A DNA stretch of 6,042 bases from an uncultured Ruminococcus sp. (lineage in GTDB: Bacteria > Bacillota > Clostridia > Oscillospirales > Acutalibacteraceae). Shown here in pieces: positions 1-5,670 of the stretch. Location of the stretch: the NCBI GenBank assembly GCA_902803585.1, contig CADCQO010000032.1, positions 1 through 6,042 of the forward strand, written 5' to 3'. Below the pieces are notes generated by a model. The model worked only from the letters and a program-made list of their open reading frames with translations. It was not told the DNA's origin and did no database searches. How positions within the stretch are numbered: the first letter of the stretch is position 1; each line of letters starts with the position of its first letter. The position numbers and the translations under genes are program-made.

Positions 1-4
1 ACTT

Positions 5-10
5 TCCTCC
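5..10 (-). promoter_or_regulatory. Ribosome binding site of a gene beyond the left edge
   Basis: Read on the minus strand, the last bases of the window are GGAGGAAAGT, 14 bases after the mazG stop codon. GGAGGA is a near-perfect Shine-Dalgarno sequence, and a start codon would be expected a few bases outside the window. This means the operon continues past mazG. In Clostridia the gene in this place is often a HU-type DNA-binding protein or an S4-domain RNA-binding protein; that identity is inferred from conserved context only. Confidence 0.7.
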
Positions 11-23
11 GTTATTTTGATGA

Positions 24-806
24 TTAAAGCTCGCCCCAAAGCTTCGCAATTACTTCGGAACGCAGGTTCTGTATATCAACGCCTGATGCTGCCGCTTCGC
101 TTTCAAGCTCCTTGAACCGTGCGATAAAAGCATCACAGGCATAATACAGCGATTGTTCGCAGTCTGTCTTCAGCTCTCTTGACAAGCCCGCCGCCGCAAA
201 AAGAAGTGCGCCTATTCTCTTTTCGTAATCTTCTGTACGCTGCTCATCAACAGCACTTCTGACTTCCTCCAGCTTCTGCTCCACCAATGAAAGAGCTGCT
301 CCGGCACCGTTCAGAGCGACGCCGCCGTTTGCTGCTTTTTTCCACAGCTTTTTGCTTCTCATCAAGGAAGGCAGTGCCTTGGAAACACTGTCCATCGCTT
401 CGGATACAGCGTTCTGGGACTTAGACTGCATTTTGATTTCGTCCCAGTTTCTGATGACCTCCTCAGGTGTTTCTGCCACTACATTGCCGAACACATGAGG
501 GTGGCGCAGTATCATTTTTTTGCATACATCGTCTGCCACATCGTTGAGTGTAAAGTGATTCTGTTCCATTTCGAGAACTGTATGAAAAACGACCTGCAGC
601 AATACGTCTCCCAATTCTTCCCGAAGATGTTCCGTGTCCTGTTCGTCAATCGCTTCAACAGCCTCATAGACTTCTTCTATAAAGTCGCTGCGGATACTCT
701 GGTGTGTCTGCACCTTATCCCAGGGACAGCCATCGGGCGACCGCAGTTTCTGCACGATTGTTACCAGATCTTTCACGTCATAATTATCTTTAAACTGAAA
801 TTCCAC
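24..806 (-). CDS. mazG: MazG-type nucleoside triphosphate pyrophosphohydrolase, second domain degenerate
   Basis: A 260-residue MazG protein. The family hydrolyses (d)NTPs to the monophosphate and pyrophosphate in the cytoplasm, cleaning the nucleotide pool or damping stress signalling. The N-terminal domain is complete: SPDGCPWD at 23-30, the metal-binding EEVYE at 44-48 and EELGD at 63-67, then LRHPHVFG at 100-107. A second MazG fold spans about 150-235, but its EExxE and ExxD positions read QKLEE (177-181) and RIGA (197-200), so most metal-binding acids are gone. Length is normal for a two-domain MazG; the tetrapyrrole-methylase domain fused in Bacillus YabN is absent. The start is GTG at 806, with AGGGAG eight bases upstream; no better start exists. 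It lies 43 bases after the flippase gene, with no promoter or terminator seen between them, so co-transcription is likely. Identity is very secure; retained activity in the second domain is doubtful. Confidence 0.95.
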   Translation of the reverse strand: MEFQFKDNYDVKDLVTIVQKLRSPDGCPWDKVQTHQSIRSDFIEEVYEAVEAIDEQDTEHLREELGDVLLQVVFHTVLEMEQNHFTLNDVADDVCKKMILRHPHVFGNVVAETPEEVIRNWDEIKMQSKSQNAVSEAMDSVSKALPSLMRSKKLWKKAANGGVALNGAGAALSLVEQKLEEVRSAVDEQRTEDYEKRIGALLFAAAGLSRELKTDCEQSLYYACDAFIARFKELESEAAASGVDIQNLRSEVIAKLWGEL

Positions 807-814
807 ACAAATAT

Positions 815-820
815 CTCCCT
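815..820 (-). promoter_or_regulatory. Ribosome binding site fixing the GTG start of mazG
   Basis: AGGGAG on the minus strand sits eight bases before the GTG at 806-804. It supports this non-ATG start. The 43-base gap to the upstream flippase gene shows nothing else apart from a short imperfect palindrome around ACTGTACGGT. Confidence 0.7.
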
Positions 821-849
821 TGAACTGAAATACCGTACAGTATACTATT

Positions 850-2610
850 TTACCTTATCAGCTTACGTTTTTCAAGTAGTTTTATAATTTTATTTCCCTT
901 TGGCATCTGTAAAATATCCTCTCTTTTGATTGCCTTAAAGACAAAGAGGGCGATGATATAGGCAATAATGGCGGTTACTACTGCCAGAATGGTTGCAATG
1001 CGCTGTTTGAAGAACAAATCGAACAAGATTTCGGAAAAATACGCCACCACACCGCAGACAATACCCGCCAGCAGAGGCTTGACGAAAATCGAAACGAAAT
1101 CCGGTATGATCTTTGTCTGCCTGCAAAGCACAAACAGTGCAACGACCGTTACAAAACCGTAGCAGACAATGGAGCCGATATTTGCACCCTGAATATTGAT
1201 TTCCGGAATCCCTACAAGAACATAGTTAACAATGATCTTGATTACCATACCTATGGCAAAGAGTTTGAGCGGCACGTCCATACGTCCTACCGCCTGCAGC
1301 ATACTGCACAGCGGTGTGCTGGTAGCGATAAAGATAACGGAAATACCCATGACAGTGAGGACTTTCGAGCCGATTTCTACTTCGTCCGATACAGAACTGC
1401 CGTGATAAATGAGCGAAAGCAGGGGTTCTGCCAGAACGGACATACCAATGCCGGAGGGAATCGTAACAAGGGTTGTGACACGCATAACGGTTTCCATGCT
1501 TTTTTTGAGCTGTTCCTTGTTGCCGCCCGTCCATGCCGCCGTAACAGACGGGAGGGCAGTTGTGCCGAATACCTGTGTAACAGCTGTTACCAGCATCATC
1601 AGGGTAAGTGCTATACCATAGCAGCCATACAGGAAGGTGTGTGTTTCGCCTGTACTGACAACATAATCCGGAATCAGCGAACCATACACATTCAGCAAAG
1701 CGTCAGGATTACTCTGCATGATATTATTGATACGGATATTGACCAGAGTAGAGTCAACCATATCCGCCAGACTCATGATAATAGAGCCAAGACCGATAGG
1801 AATAGCCGTCCGTATCATGACTCTCAGTGTCTGATTGGCTTTTCTCGGTGAAGGCGACTGCATAATCTCTTCACGGGTAATGCCGTCTCCGCCTTTTTTA
1901 TAGCGGATAAACAGGTACAGAAAGCCGAACAGCGAACCGAGAGAAATACCCGTGATGGCTGCACCAATGGCAATCGGTATGACGACCGCTTCGGCTTCGG
2001 TCGTATTGGCACATTTTGTACCGAATACATAGCCTGTTGACTCGTAACAGCTCATACCGTATTTGGTTACGAGAAAAGATGCCGCAAGACCTAAAAACAG
2101 CTTGCATGCCGCCTCGATGATCTCCGATACCGCTGTCGGCACCATGTTTCTCATACCCTCGAAGTACCCGCGATAAATGGACATCAGACAGCCGAAAAAG
2201 ATAGTCGGCGACAGACACAGCAATGCAAAAATAGCATTGTCAGCATGAATGATCTTGACATACAGAAAACCGCCCAGAACCATCGCCAGAAAACACAGAC
2301 AGCCCGCAATCACGAAGATCGGAACAGAAATTCTATGTATCTGCTTTACGTCCTTGTAGCGTTTCTTGGTAATGCTTTCGGATACCATTCTTGAAATGGC
2401 AATCGGGAATCCGGCTGTTGAAAGCATAAACAGCGGATTATACAGCGCATACGCCGAGTTGAACAAGCCTGTGCCTACTCCTCCGTACTGATTGGACAGC
2501 AGTATCTTGTAGATCATGCCCATCAGCTTGACGATAATCATACTCGAACCGAGTACCATTGCGCCTTTCAGAAAGGATTGTGATTTTCTTCCTGTTTTCT
2601 TTCCCGACAC
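850..2610 (-). CDS. SpoVB/MurJ-type lipid-linked oligosaccharide flippase (MOP superfamily)
   Basis: A 586-residue integral membrane protein of the polysaccharide-export branch of the MOP superfamily (SpoVB, YabM, YtgP, MurJ). Members flip undecaprenyl-linked sugars such as lipid II across the cytoplasmic membrane for cell wall, spore cortex or polysaccharide synthesis. About 14 hydrophobic segments can be drawn, near 13-37, 47-75, 93-117, 125-147, 163-182, 207-235, 265-288, 326-352, 378-402, 413-437, 443-467, 473-495, 505-530 and 538-560. The family signature RGYFEGMRNMVPTAVSEIIE is at 147-166. The 236-264 loop is rich in Lys/Arg, fitting a cytoplasmic side. Loops 183-206 and 289-325 look enlarged; the first holds Cys188 and Cys200. 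The GTG start at 2610 has AAGGAAG seven bases upstream. Being next to mazG recalls Bacillus yabM-yabN more than the separately placed spoVB. Family is certain; the exact lipid substrate cannot be read from sequence. Confidence 0.9.
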   Translation of the reverse strand: MSGKKTGRKSQSFLKGAMVLGSSMIIVKLMGMIYKILLSNQYGGVGTGLFNSAYALYNPLFMLSTAGFPIAISRMVSESITKKRYKDVKQIHRISVPIFVIAGCLCFLAMVLGGFLYVKIIHADNAIFALLCLSPTIFFGCLMSIYRGYFEGMRNMVPTAVSEIIEAACKLFLGLAASFLVTKYGMSCYESTGYVFGTKCANTTEAEAVVIPIAIGAAITGISLGSLFGFLYLFIRYKKGGDGITREEIMQSPSPRKANQTLRVMIRTAIPIGLGSIIMSLADMVDSTLVNIRINNIMQSNPDALLNVYGSLIPDYVVSTGETHTFLYGCYGIALTLMMLVTAVTQVFGTTALPSVTAAWTGGNKEQLKKSMETVMRVTTLVTIPSGIGMSVLAEPLLSLIYHGSSVSDEVEIGSKVLTVMGISVIFIATSTPLCSMLQAVGRMDVPLKLFAIGMVIKIIVNYVLVGIPEINIQGANIGSIVCYGFVTVVALFVLCRQTKIIPDFVSIFVKPLLAGIVCGVVAYFSEILFDLFFKQRIATILAVVTAIIAYIIALFVFKAIKREDILQMPKGNKIIKLLEKRKLIR

Positions 2611-2617
2611 ACAAGCA

Positions 2618-2624
2618 CTTCCTT
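2618..2624 (-). promoter_or_regulatory. Ribosome binding site fixing the GTG start of the flippase gene
   Basis: AAGGAAG on the minus strand lies seven bases before the GTG at 2610-2608. It supports this start. No convincing SigA promoter was found in the 94-base gap upstream; the best -10-like string, TATTAT just after the hairpin, lacks a matching -35. Confidence 0.65.
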
Positions 2625-2653
2625 TCTCTTAAAATAAAGATTTCCAATAATAT

Positions 2654-2680
2654 GCACCGCATAGCAGACGTATACGGTGC
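2654..2680 (-). terminator. Hairpin between zinc-ribbon gene and flippase gene, possible weak terminator
   Basis: On the minus strand GCACCGTATA pairs with TATGCGGTGC over 10 bp (one G-U pair) around a 7-base loop CGTCTGC. The tail that follows, ATATTATTGG, is only moderately U-rich, so this is not a classic intrinsic terminator. It sits 24 bases after the zinc-ribbon stop codon, the right place to end or protect that transcript. On the plus strand the tail is not T-rich. It could equally be an RNA-stability or partial read-through element. Confidence 0.45.
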
Positions 2681-2704
2681 GATCCTATGTGCTGACAGCC
2701 GCCG

Positions 2705-3148
2705 TCAATCATCAGTTTCCTCATTGATAATCTCTTCGGCAAAATCCAGCAGTTCTTCCTGTGTATATTCTTCATCGGCCTGTGCTTTTGCAGCCAGTCT
2801 TGCGCCGCACTTACGGCAGAACAGTGCGCCTTTTGCATTATAAGCGCCGCAGGCAGGGCATTTTGTTTTCTTTTCGGCATTCGCAAGCATTTCCCTGACA
2901 GAGTTTAACTGTGCATTCAGTTCTTTGATGCTTTCCACCAGTTCGCTGACGCTTTTATCGCAGTTTTTGCCTGTTGTATAGACAACATAGCAGACCTTTC
3001 CCAGCATACGGTATTTCTTTGACAGTTCAGATCTGATATCCACCAATGCAAGACGCAGCTTTGATTTGTCAATGACTCTGCCTGCCTTCTCACCAACCGC
3101 ATCAACAGCCGCTTTCGCATTCATCAGAACATCTTCCATCATACCCAT
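2705..3148 (-). CDS. Small zinc-ribbon protein of unknown function
   Basis: A 147-residue soluble protein with no signal peptide or membrane segment. Residues 1-95 are Lys/Glu/Ala-rich and should be largely helical; 60-95 (SELVESIKELNAQLNSVREM and neighbours) looks like a coiled coil. A zinc ribbon follows: CPAC at 97-100 and CRKC at 111-114, each followed by Gly, as in the zinc-ribbon families often annotated only by that domain in Firmicutes. The tail from 123 is strongly acidic and ends in EETDD. Two further cysteines (53, 63) lie in the middle section. ATG at 3148 is preceded by GAGGAGGG nine bases away, a very strong ribosome binding site, and by its own near-consensus promoter, so it is probably well expressed and monocistronic or the head of a new unit. 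Similar helical-plus-zinc-ribbon proteins are common in Clostridia, but I know of no proven role. The ribbon may structure the protein or bind nucleic acid or a partner protein. Confidence 0.85.
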   Translation of the reverse strand: MGMMEDVLMNAKAAVDAVGEKAGRVIDKSKLRLALVDIRSELSKKYRMLGKVCYVVYTTGKNCDKSVSELVESIKELNAQLNSVREMLANAEKKTKCPACGAYNAKGALFCRKCGARLAAKAQADEEYTQEELLDFAEEIINEETDD

Positions 3149-3157
3149 AAGGACATT

Positions 3158-3165
3158 CCCTCCTC
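3158..3165 (-). promoter_or_regulatory. Strong ribosome binding site of the zinc-ribbon gene
   Basis: GAGGAGGG on the minus strand, nine bases before the ATG at 3148, is one of the strongest Shine-Dalgarno matches in the window. It favours this ATG over the in-frame ATGs two and three codons downstream. Confidence 0.75.
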
Positions 3166-3187
3166 ACATTTCGCATCGTGATGACTT

Positions 3188-3216
3188 ATTATATCACCAT
3201 TTCGGCTGTTCTTCAA
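3188..3216 (-). promoter_or_regulatory. SigA-type promoter of the zinc-ribbon gene
   Basis: Minus strand: -35 TTGAAG (3216-3211), a 17-base spacer, and -10 TATAAT (3193-3188) preceded by TG one base upstream, giving an extended -10 (TGATATAAT). The -10 is a perfect consensus, the spacing is optimal and the -35 matches four of six positions. Transcription should begin near 3181, giving a leader of about 33 bases. It lies in the gap after the kinase gene, so the zinc-ribbon gene is uncoupled from the upstream operon. No operator-like inverted repeat overlaps it, and no terminator for the kinase transcript was seen in front of it. Confidence 0.8.
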
Positions 3217-3236
3217 TACCCTCACACAGGATATTT

Positions 3237-4199
3237 TCAATACTCGTAGCAGCCGCCGCCGATAAATTCCCGTATCAGTGAATTTTCTGGGACAAGTGCG
3301 CTGTCAATCGCCTCAAAACGTGCCAGCGAATGCGCCAGTTTTTGTGCCGCAGCACCGACTTCTGAAGAAGCATCAACCTGCAACAGCAGTTCCATTGCCC
3401 GTGCTTTCATGATGCAGGGCTCATAGATATGAATGGTATTCAGGGTAAAATCGCTGGTATAGCGATACGGACGGATATTTTTCTGCTCGCCCTCCACTAC
3501 ATCGTCCCACATACCGATCACTTTTTCGGGCGCAGTGCCGCGAAAACTATTGTCACGCATCACACGGCGGATCAGACGGATTTCACGGTTCGTCAGCACA
3601 TATTCTTCATTGTCCTTCACGCCCTGCTTTACCGCTACATAAATCTTGCTGACATATTCTCTCGGAATCGTGTCGTCAAAAATCGGGTTCAGCGCATGAA
3701 TGCCTTCTATGATAACAACAGAATCCTCTTCCAGACGGATATGCCGTGTCATATTGCTCCGGCGGCTGTTCGGAAAATCATAGACGGGAATGTCGCATTC
3801 ACCGCTTTGTGCAATATGTTCGACACAGCGCTTCATCAAGGGAATATCCAGCGCATCGACCGATTCAAAATCATACTTACCGTTGGGAAGAATACGCACA
3901 TATTCCTTTCCCAGATAAAAATCGTCCATACTGACCAGTATTGTATGACAGCCCTTCTTTTCAAACGCTTCCGCCAATTTTTTGCCGGTAGTCGTTTTAC
4001 CGCTGCTCGACGGCCCTGAAAGATAAATGATATGGCGCTTGACAGGAATATTCAGGATCCTGTCTGTCACCTGACGGATATCACCATGAAAGATTTTTTC
4101 TGCGGTCTGAATAAAATCCTCCGGATTCCGCCTCGCCTCCTCATTGATACGGTTAATATCACAGGCATATCTGCGATAGGTATTCAGCCAGTTCAGCAT
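3237..4199 (-). CDS. Nucleoside kinase of the uridine kinase/phosphoribulokinase family
   Basis: A 320-residue cytoplasmic P-loop kinase, probably phosphorylating a nucleoside with ATP (salvage of uridine/cytidine or a related compound). The Walker A loop is GPSSSGKT at 62-69. SMDDFY at 90-95 matches the acidic substrate/Mg site of uridine kinases, IIEGIHALNP at 163-172 is the next core strand, and RLIRRVMRDNSFRG at 208-221 is the Arg-rich lid. IREFIGG at 309-315 is typical of the clostridial 'nucleoside kinase' subgroup. Many members of that subgroup carry an N-terminal TGS/threonyl-tRNA-synthetase-like region and exceed 500 residues; this one has only a helical lead of about 55 residues. 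ATG at 4199 lies inside the hemZ gene, a 41-base overlap, with AAAGGGTGA upstream (GGTGA nine bases from ATG); the next in-frame ATG is residue 91, past the P-loop, so this start is the plausible one. The substrate is not provable from sequence. Confidence 0.88.
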   Translation of the reverse strand: MLNWLNTYRRYACDINRINEEARRNPEDFIQTAEKIFHGDIRQVTDRILNIPVKRHIIYLSGPSSSGKTTTGKKLAEAFEKKGCHTILVSMDDFYLGKEYVRILPNGKYDFESVDALDIPLMKRCVEHIAQSGECDIPVYDFPNSRRSNMTRHIRLEEDSVVIIEGIHALNPIFDDTIPREYVSKIYVAVKQGVKDNEEYVLTNREIRLIRRVMRDNSFRGTAPEKVIGMWDDVVEGEQKNIRPYRYTSDFTLNTIHIYEPCIMKARAMELLLQVDASSEVGAAAQKLAHSLARFEAIDSALVPENSLIREFIGGGCYEY

Positions 4200-5670
4200 A
4201 GAAAGTTTTCACCCTTTCTTTTCTTCTCAGCAGCTCCTCAAAGCCGTTGATATATTCATACGGATATTTATAGTTAAATATGCGTTCAAGAGACTCGGAA
4301 AGCGGCTTTTTCAGTTTGGAAACAGCGCCCGCCCCACAGCCGAGAATCGTATGCGTTTCGTCCATCACGAAAATATTGTACAGCCCGTCAAAACCTTCTT
4401 TTGACCAGCCTACATTCTCCAGATTGCCTTCCATGCGGGTCTGACGGTACAGATAATACGGGTGGTAACCTTCCTGTGTCAGCTTCTTTTCGCCGTAGCG
4501 AAGCATTTCCGCCGCTGGTGACTCCTTCGCTGTATCCAGTTCTCTGCCCTGTAATGTCAGGCGGGACGAGCGTTTCATTGAAAGGGTATGTACCGTTACG
4601 CTTTCCGGAGAAAGTTCACAGATTCTGTTTAGCGTGTGTACAAAGCTGTCAGGTGTTTCCGTAGGAAGTCCGGCGATCAGATCCATATTGATATGGCGGA
4701 AACCGACCTCCCTTGCCAAAGCAAACGCCTCTATTGTTTCTGCGGCACTGTGCTTTCTGCCGATAACCTTCAATATATCATCGTTCAGCGTCTGCGGGTT
4801 GATGCTGATTCTGTCCACGCCGCCCTCTGCAATCGCTTCTAATTTTTCTCTGTCTATCGTATCGGGACGGCCTGCTTCTATGGTAAATTCCCGACAGGTT
4901 TCCATCGCAAAATGACGGCGGATCTCTGCAATCAGGGTATTCAGCTGTGATGCACTCAGGGTTGTCGGTGTGCCGCCGCCGATGTAGACACTCTCCAGAC
5001 GGAGATTACACGCTGCGGCAATTTCCGCTGTTGCTGCCAGTTCCTGACAGAGCAGGGCAAAATACGGCTCGATCAGCTTTCCGGCATTTTCTATCGTCTG
5101 CGAAACAAAGGAACAGTAGGAACAGCGGGACGGACAAAACGGAATCGAAACGTACAGGCTGAAGGAACGAGGCTGGCTCAGTGCAAGTACTTTCTTCTCG
5201 TATTTTTCTGTCACGGCGCTGAGGCGGGTCTTTTCCTCCGATACCAGCAGTTCCCGCTGAAAATAGTCCTTTGCACGGGCTTCGCCGTACTGCTCCGTAA
5301 GTCTGCGGAACAGCTTGATCGGACGCACACCCGTCAGAATTCCCCAGGGCTGTTTCCGTCCGGTCAGTTTTACCAGAACGCCGTACAGACACACTGCTAA
5401 AGCCCGCTCCAGCGTTTTTTCAGCGTCTTCAGGAGATTCTGCACTTATATCAATTGTTTTGGCATCTTCGGCGTAAAAGCCGCTGAATGCCGCCGAAACA
5501 AAAATTCTCCTGCTGTTTTCCTCCGGCGTGATAAGGGTCGTTATCAGGGGCAGAGTGCCTTCCGGAGGTGCTTCGTTCTGCACCGTGATCTTGTCGTTCG
5601 GAAAAAACAGCCGCACCAGATTCTCTGTTTCATAGTGAAACGCATGATTAAGATAAACGGTCATAAGCAT
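4159..5670 (-). CDS. hemZ: HemZ-type radical SAM protein (coproporphyrinogen dehydrogenase family)
   Basis: A 503-residue radical SAM protein of the HemN/HemW/HemZ group. The name implies oxygen-independent coproporphyrinogen III to protoporphyrinogen IX conversion, but for HemZ this role is not firmly proven, and related HemW proteins are haem chaperones. The N-terminal 165 residues are the HemZ-specific extension, with KQPWGILTGVRP at 106-117. The 4Fe-4S motif is C179-x3-C183-x2-C186 in SIPFCPSRCSYCSF; the SAM-binding GGGTPT is at 231-236 and EAGRPDTI at 265-272. The C-terminal part carries YYLYRQTRMEGNLENVG at 405-421, a strong HemZ signature. The extra fourth cysteine of HemN (CxC) is absent. 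Length is normal. ATG at 5670 has GAGG four bases upstream; an in-frame ATG at 5664 has better spacing and may be the true start. It overlaps the hydrolase gene by 23 (or 17) bases. Family certain, reaction uncertain. Confidence 0.93.
   Translation of the reverse strand: MLMTVYLNHAFHYETENLVRLFFPNDKITVQNEAPPEGTLPLITTLITPEENSRRIFVSAAFSGFYAEDAKTIDISAESPEDAEKTLERALAVCLYGVLVKLTGRKQPWGILTGVRPIKLFRRLTEQYGEARAKDYFQRELLVSEEKTRLSAVTEKYEKKVLALSQPRSFSLYVSIPFCPSRCSYCSFVSQTIENAGKLIEPYFALLCQELAATAEIAAACNLRLESVYIGGGTPTTLSASQLNTLIAEIRRHFAMETCREFTIEAGRPDTIDREKLEAIAEGGVDRISINPQTLNDDILKVIGRKHSAAETIEAFALAREVGFRHINMDLIAGLPTETPDSFVHTLNRICELSPESVTVHTLSMKRSSRLTLQGRELDTAKESPAAEMLRYGEKKLTQEGYHPYYLYRQTRMEGNLENVGWSKEGFDGLYNIFVMDETHTILGCGAGAVSKLKKPLSESLERIFNYKYPYEYINGFEELLRRKERVKTFYAELAEYLSQICL
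4209..4217 (-). promoter_or_regulatory. Ribosome binding site of the nucleoside kinase, inside hemZ
   Basis: AAAGGGTGA on the minus strand, within the last 20 codons of hemZ, contains GGTGA nine bases before the kinase ATG at 4199. It is a partial match to GGAGGTGA. It is weaker than the other sites in the window, which fits initiation by ribosomes already translating hemZ. Confidence 0.5.

Noticed and set aside
24..806. MazG as part of a mazEF toxin-antitoxin locus
   Set aside because: No mazE or mazF is adjacent; the neighbour is a flippase, and the yabM-mazG pairing is the housekeeping arrangement.
495..887. 130-codon plus-strand frame opposite mazG, crossing into the gap
   Set aside because: It is antisense to the conserved MazG N-domain and has no ribosome binding site; hydrophobic runs come from the reverse complement of Glu/Lys codons.
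1402..1851. 149-codon plus-strand frame opposite the flippase gene
   Set aside because: Its composition (many His, Asn, Arg, Cys) is that of an antisense shadow of membrane-helix codons; no start signal is seen.
2646..2656. TATTAT on the minus strand as a -10 box for the flippase gene
   Set aside because: No acceptable -35 lies 16-18 bases upstream; that region is the hairpin, and the TG is one base out of place for an extended -10.
2691..2699. Short palindrome GCTGACAGC just after the zinc-ribbon gene
   Set aside because: Only four pairs around one base; it is too short to be called an operator or hairpin.
2559..2843. 94-codon plus-strand frame across the gap between the zinc-ribbon and flippase genes
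   Set aside because: Serine-rich low-complexity translation, overlapping two well supported genes on the other strand and lacking a convincing promoter or ribosome binding site.
3429..4019. 196-codon open frame on the plus strand opposite the kinase gene
   Set aside because: It is exactly antisense to the conserved core of the kinase, has no ribosome binding site and encodes a low-complexity His/Arg/Ile-rich protein with no recognisable domain.
5006..5392. 128-codon minus-strand frame inside hemZ
   Set aside because: Alternative frame of a clearly conserved radical SAM gene, covering its cysteine motif region; no family resemblance.
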